Origin: Amaurobius ferox
Lineage: Eukaryota > Arthropoda > Arachnida > Araneae > Amaurobiidae
DNA length: 64,000 nucleotides
NCBI GenBank assembly: GCA_951213105.1
Contig: OX578142.1
Location: forward strand, 120,685,354 to 120,749,353
Direction of reading: 5' to 3'
The translations under genes and the position numbers were made by a program. Positions within the stretch are counted from its first letter, which is position 1; every line of letters begins with the position of its first letter. Of this stretch, positions 21,680 to 32,927 are shown piece by piece. Below the pieces are notes generated by a model, which saw only the letters and a program-made list of their open reading frames with translations, did not search any database and was not told where the DNA came from.

Positions 21680-23519
21680 ATGGATAAACTGTTTGATTAT
21701 TTGGAAAACTTGGATATTGACTCCCCGTCTATTCGGGAGGCTTCGGAAAAATTGGATGAACTGAAATCCCATTGCTACACTTTCCGTGAAAGAAGGTTAG
21801 GTAATGACAGGAGAGATGCCATAGCTACTATATTTTGTACTCCCCTGATCGAGAGTGTAGTTAAGCTCAATAGAGAAATTTCTCAGCTGAGGGAGAAACT
21901 CACAGAATATGAAGATCCCGCATCTACTGTGGAGGACTTGGATCTTAGTCTTAAATTGACTACTTCCATTGACGAGTTAAATTGTAAAAATAAAGAACTC
22001 CTTGTCACGATGGAGAAAAAGGAAGTGGAGATTGGGCAGCTGAAAAGTTCGAATAAAGAACTCCTCGTCCTCATGGAGGAAAAGGATGTAGAGATTGGGT
22101 TGTTGAAGAGTACGCTGGACGATTATGACACCACAAATGCAGCCTTAGTTAAAAAACAGTTAGAATTGGAAATAGAAGTAGAGAAATGTCGAACAGAGGC
22201 TAACAAGAGAATGAGTTACGTGACTTTTAATGAAACCGTAACTGAGTTGGAAAACTGCAGAAAGGAAATTATCTCCTTGAAGGGGGAAAACCTTTCCAGG
22301 GTTGAGGAGTTGGCGGCATCCCAGAGAGACTTTGAAGCGCTTAGGGAAAAGCTCTATGCACATGGCGGCGGTTCTCAAACGCGCCAGGAGGTGGAAGAGT
22401 TAAAATCGAATGTAGCAGTCTTGGAGGGTCAACTGATCCAAAAAACGAGAGTAATTGAAAAGTTGAAAAAGGAAATTACTACTAACTTGAGACAGCCAAC
22501 TGGCTCTCCACCCCGGGACATTCGTCCAGCGAGAGATGAATTGGTAAAAGATGGTATAATACAAGATCAAAAGTTGGAAATTGCTACCCTGAAGGGACAA
22601 CTCGGGGAGAGTGAGAGGCTCTTCGACTCCTTCTGTGGGGAGCTGAAGTCCACCCTCCTCGAGGTGGGTCAGGCCCTAAAGGATACAGCTGTGCGGGGCG
22701 CTGATGCTCCCGGACCTCATGGCTATGCCGGGACCCTGGCTAGGGGTATTCCCTCGGCCTCTGCTTCCCCCCCCCCCTGGTCCTCGTCCAGGTGTCCTGA
22801 TTGTGAAGCCCAAGGTTGAGGGGAAGTTCGAGGAGAACAGGAAGATGGTTTGCTCGGCGGTCTCCCTGGTGGGGAGTGACATACGTGTTGGAGCGGTGAG
22901 ACAGATTGCAAGGGGTGGTTTGGCTATTGAGGCCCACCGTAGCTCCGATCTGGATGAAATTAAAAATAAGCTAGAGGCCATTCCGGCGGTTACCGAAAAG
23001 TTCGAAGTTTTCCGTCAAAGGATAAGGCATCCTCGAATTATCGTAGTCAATTTGGATAAGGACCTGTCTAGGGATGAGGTTAGGGATTCCCTGGTGAGAC
23101 TCAACCCTGCACTTACCATCTCCAATTTTACAGTGGATTTCAGCATCCGAGGAAAAACCGGTATGCATTGGGTACTCAGTCTTAACCCTGGAATTTTTCG
23201 GGGTATTATGGATATTGGATACCTACAATTGGATTGGATGAGAGCCAAAGTCAGGGAATTCCTGAGTGTACGACATTGTAGGAAATGTGGTAGAATAGGC
23301 CACACCACTTCGAAGTGCTTGGAAAAAGCATGTTGTCTTCATTGTACTGAAACTCACTACGGGGCTTGCAAAAAACCTCCGACATGTATAAATTGTATAT
23401 TGAGTAATCAGGAATCACGTACCAGGTTTAATATAAAGCACTCTTGTCTTGATGAGGATTGCCCGGTTTTCCGACGTCATATCGGACTGATAACCAGATC
23501 TACAGACTATGGGTCTTAG
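21680..23519 (+). pseudogene. LINE ORF1 (gag-like), one frameshift
   Basis: RNA-binding protein expected to form the ribonucleoprotein with the LINE transcript. The first ATG in frame is 21680 (MDKLFDYLENLD). Residues ~50-330 form a long coiled coil with repeated ELLV.MEEKDVEIG-type heptads. An 11-base C run at 22767-22777 shifts the frame: the upstream frame stops at 22819, and the downstream frame continues through VLIVKPKVEGKFEENRK to 23519. The C-terminal part has CRKCGRIGHTTSKC, then CLHCTETHYGAC and CLDEDC. Its stop overlaps the ORF2 start by 11 nt. The C run is also a likely sequencing-error site. Confidence 0.8.
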
Positions 23520-26473
23520 ACTTATTCAGATCAATGTTAACCACTCCCTTGCTGCCTACAGTCATGCGTTGTTGACAGCTATGGAGGGCAATTTTGACCT
23601 TGTTTTACTTCAAGACCCTCCCCTCTCCGGCGGCAAGGTACCCTCCCCCCCTTCTGGTTTTGTTCAGTTTTCTTCTAAATCTTTTGGCGCCCTCATTATT
23701 ATTTTAAATTCTTCCATAAATTATCAATATAAATTTAACACTCTGTCCTCTGTATTTGTAGATATTGTAGTGAGTGGCAACAAAACGATCTGTATTTCTA
23801 GTACCTATTTTCGCCCCCATGGCGACATCGACTCGAAAATTGAAGAGTTTTCCAGGTTTCCTTTTGTAGGTGTGGATGTCGTCATGGTCGGCGATTTCAA
23901 TGCTAGGTCTAGGCTTTGGGGGTATAACTTTGAGGACTGCCGCGGCAGACGGGTGGGTGAGTTCTGCGTTGAGAACGACTTTATTATTTGCAACGACGTC
24001 GCTTTCGGCCCTACCTTTGATTCTCATTCGGGTATTGGGTGGCCGGACCTGACGCTCGTGGGTTCTTCTATATATCCATTGTTATCCGACTGGAAGGTTT
24101 TAACTCAGGAATCCCTGAGCGATCATAAATATATTCACTTTATTATTGGGATTCAATGCAGTCCCTCTGGAGATTTCCTTTTCAAAACTAGATACGGCGT
24201 CGGAAAGCTTTTGTATAATTTTAATAAACGGAAAAATAAATTAAAGGACTCCTTGAAAGATGTAAATAGTAGAGAACAAATAGACAAGTTTACCGAAAAA
24301 TTGTGCTCGGAAGTAGAGAGTTGTGCCTTCCTGTCATTACGTAGGAAGAAGAAAATAGAAACGAAAAAGTTTACATGGTGGACGGGTGAGCTAGCGACCA
24401 AACGCAATTATGTGTCTGCCCTCTCGCGGAGGTTACGCTCTTTGCGGAGTTCGGGTGCCAACCTGGATAACATCAATTCAGTACTGATAATGTATAAAAA
24501 GAATAGAGCTCACTATCGTTTGCTAATAAATAAAGCTAGGAATGATGGTTGGAGAAACTTTTGCACCAAATGTGAAAAACTTTACGGCCCAACCTTTAAG
24601 GTAGCCTTGAGCAAGCCCGCTCGGAGCCCTGGGCTCCTTATACAATTTGATGGCGAGCCCGGACTTCCGTATGGCGATAAGGTCAAGCGTTTGCTTAATC
24701 ACTGTTTCCCTGATGATTCTTCGTTCCTGGGTTTCCCGGAAGCCTCTGGTACCTTTGAGGATCTGTCCATCGGAAGTGCAGAAATATGGGCGGTAATTAA
24801 AAACCTGAAAGGGGGTAAGGCCCCCGGGTTGGACAAAATAAATTATGACGTTTGGAAAAGCCTTTTTCTCTCTGATTTACCTTTCTTTACTGAATTTGTT
24901 AACCTGTGTCTTATTTTTGCTTACTTCCCAAAACCCCTAAGACGTGCGAGGGTTATCTTTCTCAGAAAGGAAGGACGGGATCCTGGGTCTTGCGGGTCGT
25001 ACCGTCCTATTTGCCTGCTACCCACTCTGGGGAAGATAATTGAGCGCGTCTTCGTAAATAAAATGAATCACTGGATCTACAATAATAATATCCTTAGCTC
25101 AGCACAATACGGCTTTCGTGAGCTTCTTTGTGCAGAAGATGCTTGTTTAAATCTAGTGGATCGACTGAGGGCTTTCCGTGGAGTCGGGCACAGTGCCGTA
25201 GTACTGCTGGATATTAGAGCCGCATTTGATCATTTAAACTGGAGTGTCCTCCAGCGCGTTTTTATTAAATTAGGTGTACCGGTCCCTTTTCAGGAATTTA
25301 TTTTTTCTTATCTCTCGTCCCGTACGGTTACCTTTGTTGAAAGGAATCTCTTTTCTTCGAAGGGGGTCAGCATGGGAAGTCGTCAGGGCTCCATACTGGC
25401 TCCCTTCCTCTGGAATTTGTATTTTAATAAGGTATTGGAGCTAGGTGATGGGGACTGCTCCCTTCAGGCCTTTGCCGATGACCTAGCGGTCGTGGCTACC
25501 GGACGGGTACGGCGGGACCTGGAGGTGAGCATGAACCGCACCCTGGCCTCTGTCTCCGCCTTTCTTAGGGACAGGCGTTTAACGGTCTCTGTTGAGAAGT
25601 CCCGTGCCCTGGTGATCGCCTCCAAGGGGGTCCTTGCCAAAAATCCCATATTTAAACTGGATGGTCGATCCATTTCTGTTGTTCAGGAGCTCAGCTACCT
25701 GGGGGTTATAATTGATTCTAAATTGTCCTGGTCCCCTCATATTAAACATCTTTTTAACAAATGTTTCTCTCTGGCTAGTGGTTTTGCGAAGGTTGCCGGG
25801 TCTGGATGGGGTGCCGATAGGAGAATGCTTAAGAGATGGTACTCGGCCGTAGTGGAGAAAGTTGTTTGTTACTGCGCCGGGGTATGGGCTGGGGCCCTGA
25901 CTAGAGAGCAGGGCCTAAGGCTCCGCTGCTTGCAGCGTCCGTTTCTGCTACGGATCTCCGGCGCGTACCGGACATCTCCCTACGTAGCTTTGTTCCTTCT
26001 CCTCGGCATCCCACCCATTCAGGCTGTCCTGGAGGCTAGTCATAAGAAATTTTACTTTTGGAAGAGGAGGACCAATTTGTTCACAAATCCCTTGCTGCCT
26101 CCTCCGTCGAGATTTGACAACCGGATCGCCTCGGGCTCTCTCCCCCTGGACCGAAGGGTTCTGGTTTTGGAGGGAGCCGGGGAGGCCCCCCGGTGCAGTA
26201 TTTATACTGACGGGTCGAAGATCGACGGGGTGGTGGGTTTAGCTTTTTGCGTGTACATTGATGATAAATTAACCCATGTTAGTAAATATAAGCTTAACGA
26301 TTTTAATTCAGTTTTTCAAGCTGAACTTTCTGCCATTAACCTTGCCGGTAGCTGGGCCCTTGATACTGGAACCCCTGCTGTTATATACTCCGACAGTGCT
26401 TCATCCATTGCGGCGCTGTGCTCGACCCGGAACCGTTCTGCTCTCCTTTCAAATATAAGGAATAATCTTGTGG
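23509..26473 (+). CDS. LINE ORF2: endonuclease, reverse transcriptase, partial RNase H
   Basis: Replication protein of the LINE, open for 988 codons. The apurinic-type endonuclease covers residues 1-~215: QINVNHS, LLQDPP (the usual E is D), VMVGDFNARSRLWG near 124, GWPDLTLV and LSDHKYI near 203. Reverse transcriptase spans ~420-780: LKGGKAPGLDKI, SYRPICLLPTLGKIIER, VLLDIRAAFDHL, GSRQGSILAP near 621 and the catalytic FADDLAVV near 653. RNase H starts near 897 with YTDGS, then QAELSAI and YSDSAS, so three acidic residues are visible, but the domain is cut at residue ~988. The frame then runs on into gypsy sequence to a stop at 26940. The gene is open but 3'-truncated. Confidence 0.88.
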
Positions 26474-26484
26474 AAGGAGTATTC
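26474..26484. repeat. 11-bp direct repeat, copy 3
   Basis: AAGGAGTATTC; the gypsy protease reading (GVF, then GPAVECPLINIP) resumes here. Confidence 0.9.
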
Positions 26485-27304
26485 GGGCCGGCCGTAGAAT
26501 GTCCACTGATAAATATCCCTTTAGGAATGGCCAGGGGGGAGAGCGATAGTGCGCCCCAACAGAAAGTTTTATGCGCGGTAGTGAAGGATATGGTAGAGGA
26601 GGTATTGTTACCGCCACAGGTAAAGAGGGAATTAGAGAAAAATTCTAGAGCTGTGAAGGCGAAAGCCATAGACCCAGGTAGGCGCGAACTGATTCCGGAG
26701 GGCACAAACGAAAGCGAAACGTTTTACAAACCCCAGAGAGGGTCAGTTTCGAATTTTGAAGTAGAAGCCGCAAAAGGCGAAAAACTAAAGGGAGCTGAGT
26801 TCCCGCAATCGCAGATGTCTGCGAAGGAACAAATAAGGTGTGCAGAATTAGAGGAACGAGCCAAGATATGCGGAGGATATGTAGTTTACACCGAAGATAT
26901 GTTAGGAGAGAGAGGGGGCCAATTAGTCGTCCCGAAGTGAAAGTAACCAGGGCGGAAAGGAGGCGACAAACGAAAGTGAGGCCACTGGAAATTCTCCTGC
27001 TACAAGCAGAGACCGGGTGGGGCAACCCCGATAGTCAAGAGGTGAATAACGGACAGGTAGATGTATCGGATGGCGAGAGGAAGAAATATCCCAACGAGAT
27101 TAGGGACCGAGGGAGTGAAAACGCGAAAGCTGAAATGAAGGAACGAGGACTTTCGGTTTCGAAACGGAAAGCTCCTAGATTCCCCGAAAGGGCTTCGGTT
27201 CGAGAGTACCCCGGCAGAAAGATGCGAACCCCTGGCTATGGCAGGGAAGGGGGAATGGAGAGATTCCATGATTCTTCAGCACGGTGGAAGAGAGGTATGG
27301 GATA
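26474..27304 (+). pseudogene. Gypsy protease 3' part and pol remnant
   Basis: Continues the protease in the same frame by chance as LINE ORF2: GPAVECPLINIPLG, KVLCAVVKDMVEEVLLPP, then a hydrophilic linker and CAELEERAKICGGY...GERGGQLVVPK. The last block resembles the segment just before an integrase H2C2 zinc finger. A stop follows at 26938-26940. A second frame (to 27304) gives only charged, low-similarity sequence. No reverse transcriptase or integrase core follows, so most of pol has been deleted. Confidence 0.65.
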
Positions 27305-28132
27305 GAAGGCAGAACCCAGGAAAGGGGGAGATGTGTTTTGAAAGTGGGTCAGAGCATATTCCTCCGGGCTCGGAACCGCAATCACCCAGCTGACTGAAGC
27401 AGGGGGAGGAGGAAGAGGAGAAGAAACGTTAGTTTCGATATCGCAGGAGTTTTACATGAAAACGGAGTAGTATTTTGAGTGTTTATTTATATGTATGGGG
27501 GATGATTAAGTGTATGGTTTATATAGTATAAATTGATAGAAGATATTCTTTTTGAATGGTTAATTTATGTAAAGATATATGTGCCGGGTAGTGTAATATT
27601 AGATTATCTATTAGTGTATGGTAGTTGATTTTTTTTTGCTTTGCTTGTGATGTTATACTATTTGGCCGAGATTTCTGGGAGAGTTATAATGTTGCAATGG
27701 AAGTATATAATATGAGATCCTGGGTGGCAGCCAAAGTAAATAGTCACTATATAGCAGGCATATACCCAGCAACCATGTGTTTTACAACCAGTTATTCAGA
27801 GTGAAAAACCCGTGAAAGAATGCCAGAAACTCTGGACTTAAGAAAATTTTATTATGCATGTAGACTCTGACACTCTAACTTTTAGGTGTGCACTATAAGA
27901 ACTGAACATGCATAAACTTTGAGTGCATTCTGACAACAAATTCGGCATAGCAGGAGTGATGTGTGTGTTACGAGCGGTTGCTCATTACCAGACAGTTGTG
28001 TGAGGTAATAAGGATCAATGGACCTGTATTCGGACGATCCTCACAGAGTGTAATGTTGTAGTGTTATGGTAAGTGAATTGTGTTTTTGGAAAAAGCTGGG
28101 TATTTAACCCTAGTTTTTCTCTGGCTGGGGCA
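27305..28132 (+). other. Gypsy 3' non-coding region
   Basis: Sequence between the pol remnant and the 3' LTR. It has a purine-rich patch at 27318-27335 and another at 27400-27425. CTCTGGCTGGGGCA lies directly before the LTR, where a polypurine primer is expected. No coding region seen. Confidence 0.5.
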
Positions 28133-28851
28133 TGTGAGGAACCCATCATTTTTTCGAGCCTATTTTCAGAACAGTTTCAGAGTTCATACACCTTAAGACC
28201 GCCTGCATTGCAGTTTTGGAAAACAAGGCGATAAAACTCTGTCATCATAGTCTGATTTCGGAGAAATGCACCCATTTTGAGTCGTCATCAGAGAAGGGAT
28301 AACTAATCCCAGAGGGGAGCGTTAGGTGGTCTATGATATGAAGAGCATGGAAAAAAAAACATTCCAAAAAAAAAAACTTAGTCCGGGTGGTCCTCAAATT
28401 TTGGACCAGAATATATACACGAAAGAGACGCTTTTCGAGAGAGGCGAGACAATTTTCGTAGACAGGTCGCACTTTTGGTGCTCCTGATGCACAGGTTCTC
28501 GCCCTCACCAGAATGTTATTCTGTAACCTTTGATATTCCTTGTCATGCTATAATAAAAGATTTTCTTTATCAACGATGCCTGTTTTATCCAGACTTGGAG
28601 AAATTCATTATTATTTTCATGGTCTTGTCACTGATTCGAACTCACGAATTTTGAAGGGAACGGCTATGTGCATTTAGGTCGGCACATTTTACTTTAGGTG
28701 CGCTGACCGGACTAACGCTACTGAATCAGCATTCATGCAGAGATCTGAAAGAGAGCCGGAACGTAGAAACAAATTTATAACAAATGGTATCCAGCGGCGG
28801 GATCCTTTACAATATGGTATCAAGCAGCAGGAGAATGATAAATTCATTACA
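28133..28851 (+). repeat. 3' LTR of the gypsy element
   Basis: 719 bp, TGTGAGG to ATTACA. It matches the 5' LTR. The flanking CACAA at 28852-28856 is the second target copy. Confidence 0.9.
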
Positions 28852-28915
28852 CACAATATACCAAATGGATAATTTGATGATATACCAATTTAATGATACA
28901 TAATATATCAAAATA
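28852..28915 (+). repeat. ~22-bp tandem repeat, right part
   Basis: TATACCAAATGGATAATTTG-like units continue the array interrupted at 16494. Confidence 0.65.
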
Positions 28916-29199
28916 GAATTTTCTAGTTTCCCTTGCTCTCGAGTTATTTCCTGGACCGGTAAGGTTTGTCTTCATCTCCTGTTATTTTATTAATTTGCTG
29001 GCTTATTAATTACCTGCTCTTCGTACGGAATACACACTGCTGGCCATTAAAACTGCTACACCATGAAGGCGACATGCAACAAACGTCAAATTTGTATGAA
29101 AGGTACTATATGCTGGGATATGCAAATGATTAGCATTGCAACGCGTGCGCACAAAGCAGGCATGAGTAACACCATCTACATTCTGTGTAAAAGGGAAGA

Positions 29200-29466
29200 T
29201 TGCACAGCGGGTTTCTCATTCGGAAATCGCATTTGACCGTTGGTTGTTTGTGTGAAGGTCGTGTTATGCCTCGTGTAAGGAGAAACTCCTACCAGCACAT
29301 GTCGAAATTCGACTGCGGCAGGATCGTAGCCTATTGGGACTGCGATTTACCGTTCCACCACACTGCTTTTCGCGTTGATTGGGATCCCATGACTGTCAGG
29401 CGAATAGAATCAATGAGTCCAGGAGGGCCATACTGAACGCCATACAGGATCTCAGCGGCCACGGGC
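29200..29466 (+). pseudogene. Tc1 transposase N-terminus, inverted duplicate
   Basis: The plus-strand frame reads VMPRVRRNSYQHMSKFDCGR and then DPMTVRRIES, the helix-turn-helix region. The same region is encoded on the minus strand at 30185-29970. The duplicate ends near 29466 at CCACGGGCC, where the sequence switches to the minus-strand catalytic region. Confidence 0.75.
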
Positions 29467-30220
29467 CTTAACACGCCAGAAACAGCCACGGGCCTTAACA
29501 CGTCAGAAATGTAACGGCGGCTGTCCACATTACCGCTATGCGAACAAGAGGTGACCAGAATGTGTACAAAATGGCACCCCATACCATCACGCCAGGTGCT
29601 GGGCCCATATGACGATGGCGTATGCAAGCTGGCAACGTTCGTTTTGCTCGGTGCCTTCACACACGAATACGTCTATTATGATGCTGTAAGCAGAACCGGA
29701 ATTCGTCTGAAAAGACGACGTGGTGCCACTCCTGTGTCCAGTGTCGTCGTTCGTCGCACTACTGTAGGCGAGCCTGCCTCTGCTGCAGCGTCAAGTGAAG
29801 CCGCAACAATGGTCACCGTGCTGACAGTCTGTGGTGCTGCAGACGTCGTCCTGCAAACGAGCCAAGTTCCTGACTCAGACGTGACTGTACGATCCCGCAA
29901 GGCTGAGGGATAACATGTCTGTCCTCTCGGGCGTTAGTGGCCCGGGGCCGCTGAGATTCTCCGTGGCGTTCAGTATGGCCCTCCTGGATCCATCGATTCC
30001 ACATTCGCCTGACAGTCATGGGATCCCGACCAACGCGAGCAGCAATGTCGTGGAACGATAAACCACAGTCCCGATAGGCCACGATTCTGCCGCGGTCAAA
30101 TTTCGACATGTGCTGGTAGGAGTTTCTCCTTACACGAGGCACAACACGACCTTCACACAAACAACGTTCAAATGCGATTTCCGAAGCCAAGCCAAGACGT
30201 TTCCTTACGGGCTGCCATGG
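29467..30220 (-). pseudogene. Tc1 transposase, N-terminal and partial catalytic part
   Basis: DNA-binding and catalytic part of a Tc1 transposase. On the minus strand 30220-29930 reads VVPRVRRNSYQHMSKFDRGR, HDIAARVGRDPMTVRRMWNR and QRPRATNAREDRH, a typical paired helix-turn-helix. After frameshifts, 29660-29470 gives a degenerate GMGCHFVHILV and VDSRRYISDVLRPV from the catalytic domain. VLRPVA is duplicated in tandem by a 26-bp repeat near 29470-29505. The final catalytic acidic block is missing because the sequence joins the inverted 5' duplicate. Confidence 0.75.
30174..30185. repeat. LINE target-site duplication in Tc1, left
   Basis: GCGATTTCCGAA, identical to 32928-32939. The Tc1 reading joins across the two copies. 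Confidence 0.85.
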
Positions 30221-32927
30221 GACCGAAGGTTCCTTATGCCCACATCGAAAATAGAAATGTCCACTGTGAGTAGATTTTTGTATAGCAGATGATAGCAAAT
30301 GCAATCTTCCTCTTGGGGCTGTGATGAAGAGATCAGAGGCGGCTGATGCTGTGCCGCCTTCGTCTTGGAGTGGCTGCTGGTGGCTGAGTACTGAGTTGAG
30401 GTGGCTGAAAGAGAAGGGGAGGGCGGGGCCAAGGATTGCAGACGGGCCAATGGGAAATCTTACAAGGTTTTCAAGAGATACAATGTTAAAGTTTCAAAAT
30501 ACAAGTTAAGAAAATTACAATTTAAGTTTACAATTAAGGAGAAGTTTACACTCTAATTCGACCGGCCACATATCAACTGCCATCAGCCTTAGGTTGGCTG
30601 TGTGGTCTGAACCTTCAACACTCTAATTCGTGAAAAAAGAAGGCCCTTTTCAGGCACACAATTACAAAAAATTTATTAACAATATGAACAGCTATGCTAG
30701 TATGGTGCTGTAGCAGGCTATCAGCAGTCAGCATGTGCTGACACACAGATGAGAGACCGGGCTGGCATCAAAAACGCGGGCAAAGCAAGGTAAAATAAAG
30801 GGATTGGGAGCTCACCGGGGAGAACGAATCAGGTTCCTCCATTTCACTCCGGACTTGCCAAGGCAAAACCAAGGTGAAACAGTCGCCGTCACCGCCGCCC
30901 GGTAAGCAAGGCTAGGAAACACCTGCCTGGGGCGTAGTATATCTGGGGCGCTTCCACGGGGGCACCGTAGGCCTGGAAAGAAGGTGTCTAGGCCTTCTTT
31001 TCCTAAGGTAGGAGGGTGTGGAAGTGTCGTAGCGACTATCTACATTTCTCAGGCAGGGCTTACAAGTGTTCTTCCTGAAAAAATTTCGTGAGGTTTTCCG
31101 AATATGCCCAGCAACGTGTGGGACTTTAAGATCGTGGTGAATCACCTCGTTCTGAACAAACCAGGGTGCATTTACAATGCAGCGCAAAACTTTTATTTTG
31201 GAAAACTTGCAGTTTCTCGATGTGCGTTTTTGCTGCCGAACCCCAAACAGGGCAGGCGTACAAAAACGCGGGTGCGATGATTTGTTTGTAGATGATCAAT
31301 TTATTATAGACAGACAGATGAGATTTTCTACCGAGAAGTGGGAGGAGGGCTTTGAATGCTTTGTTAGCAGATTCTACTTTTTTCGTGATGGGCTCTGCGA
31401 AAGTCATTTTGGCGTCTAATGTGACGCTCAAATACTTTGCGGACAGTGAAAAGGGGATCGGATCGCTGAAAGTTTTAGGGAGAAGTTAAGACTAAGTTCT
31501 CGGTAGTTCAGACGAAAGATGACGACTGCACTCTTGGTCGGATCAATTTTGATTCTCCAGGTCACGAGCCAGTGCTAAAGACTATTCTTTATGCAGCTTT
31601 GGAGTGTATTAATAGCGTTGTGTGGTAAAGAGTTTCTAGAAATCAGTGCCGCGTCATCAGCAAAGATGACCAGCTGTACCTGCGGGATCCTAGGTATATC
31701 GTTGGTATATAAGTTGAACAGGAGCGGATTGAGGTTTCCGCCCTGAGAGACCCCGGCTCTGATTGGCCGAAGAGAAGAGTAAGATCGTTCAACTCGCACG
31801 CGGAAAGAACGATTAGCAAGATACGAGTTGATGAGAGCCAGAAGTTGTGTCGAAATACCAAGTCGGATCAGCTTGGTTAGCAGACCCGGGATAAACGCTT
31901 TATCAAAAGCCTTGCTGATGTAGAAAAATACAATGCTGGCATACTGCTTGTTGGTAGAGTTTTTGTGAATAGTTTCCACTACACGCATGAGTTAGGAATG
32001 CGTGGAAAAGCGAGATCAAAAGCCGTGCTGTTCAGGTATTAAAATGTCTTTCGATCTGCAGAAACTAGTCAAACGTCTAAGCAACACTAACTCAAAAATT
32101 TTGGAAAGGCTTGAGAGAAGACTAATGGGTCTGTAGCTTTCTGCTAAATTAGGATTTTGATTAATTTTGATCAGAGGGATAACATCAGCAGTTTTCCAAC
32201 TCTGGGGAAAGTAACGAAGATTCAACATATGATTAAGGAGCACGGTGAGCCAGCACTCATAAGAAAAGGGAAGATTCTTCAGCATTATGTTGCTGATCTT
32301 ATCAGAGCCGGGTGATTTCTTCACTTTGAAGCTGTGTATAATGTGATGAACTTCAGCCAAGTGTATAGGATCAAGGTCGTTTGGTGTTTGTACGTTAAGT
32401 ACATTCTGATTGATCTGTTGGAAATCGTGTAAAGTGCTTGTGTAAAGGTGGCTGAAGTTAGGGTCTTCATGTGGTGAGAATTGGAGTTCCAAGCTGTGTG
32501 CAATAGCATTAGCTTTTTCCTCCGCAGTCTGGGCGAGAGAATGTAAGCCATTAATGGGCGGAATTGAAGTTCTCGTGGATCTCATGATTTTAGCTGTTCA
32601 CCAGAGACTGTGATTCGTGGGTGTGAATCCCTCAAGGTGAGTACGCCAGCGTTGCTGGGTGTGAGTTCGAATCATAGACTTGACCTCGTTATGAAGTTTA
32701 CGGAGTTGCGCTTGAAAAGAAGGATACCTACTGCGCTGCCAATCTCTCCGTAACCGATTAAGCTGCTTTATTTTGGCTTTGATATCACTCGGGAGCGAGT
32801 GATAGTTCAGACGAGAACGATTTGGTTTCGAGGCTGCAGCAACCGCCTCTAGCAGTAAGTGATTAAAATCTTGGGCGCTATTATCAATGTCGTCCGTGCT
32901 GGTAATTTTGAGAGGGGGGGGAGTACC
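30186..32927 (-). mobile_element. Jockey-like LINE, 5'-truncated
   Basis: About 2.74 kb inserted in a Tc1 element and flanked by a perfect 12-bp duplication. Only reverse transcriptase and the 3' part remain; ORF1 and the endonuclease are missing. The 3' end (30186) has no obvious poly-A, which is unusual for Jockey elements and leaves open that another piece lies at 30186-30620. Confidence 0.7.
31126..32600 (-). pseudogene. Jockey-like reverse transcriptase (broken)
   Basis: Reverse transcriptase in three disjoint frames. 32585-32016: HIIHSFKVKKSPGSDKISN, LRYFPQSWKTADVIPL, AESYRPISLLSSLSKIFE and EQHGF. 31988-31575: FYISKAFDKAF, GVSQGGNLNPLLFNLYTND and the catalytic FADDAAL. 31431-31126: the thumb region with YKQIIAPAFLYACPVWG. 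A stop and frameshift after EQHGF near 32015, and another break near 31500, disable it. Conserved aspartates in FADD remain. It would reverse-transcribe its RNA at a nicked target. Confidence 0.85.

Larger units (their letters stand above)
19903..26473 (+). mobile_element. I/R1-like LINE, 3'-truncated
   Basis: A 6.57-kb non-LTR element with a long leader, ORF1 (coiled coil and zinc knuckles) and ORF2 (endonuclease, reverse transcriptase, RNase H). The presence of RNase H and three zinc-knuckle-like motifs in ORF1 suggests the I/R1 group. It ends inside the RNase H domain with no 3' untranslated region and no poly-A. It is bounded by 11-bp repeat copies 2 and 3. Confidence 0.75.
16495..28851 (+). 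mobile_element. Ty3/gypsy LTR retrotransposon, internally deleted, with a nested LINE
   Basis: Bounded by LTRs at 16495-17224 and 28133-28851, each beginning TGTGAGG and ending TTACA, with a 5-bp duplication outside. Inside are a leader, a broken gag, a protease gene cut by LINE sequence at 19403-26473, and a short pol remnant. Subtracting the LINE, the internal region is only about 3.8 kb. No reverse transcriptase or RNase H of gypsy type and no integrase core was found, so this copy cannot move by itself. The two LTRs are highly similar apart from small indels, suggesting a fairly recent insertion. Confidence 0.85.

Noticed and set aside
26316..26705. Minus-strand frames opposite the RNase H region
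   Set aside because: Shadows of LINE ORF2 and gypsy protease on the other strand.
30110..30292. 60-codon plus-strand frame near 30.1-30.3 kb
   Set aside because: Antisense to the Tc1 helix-turn-helix region and crossing the LINE junction.
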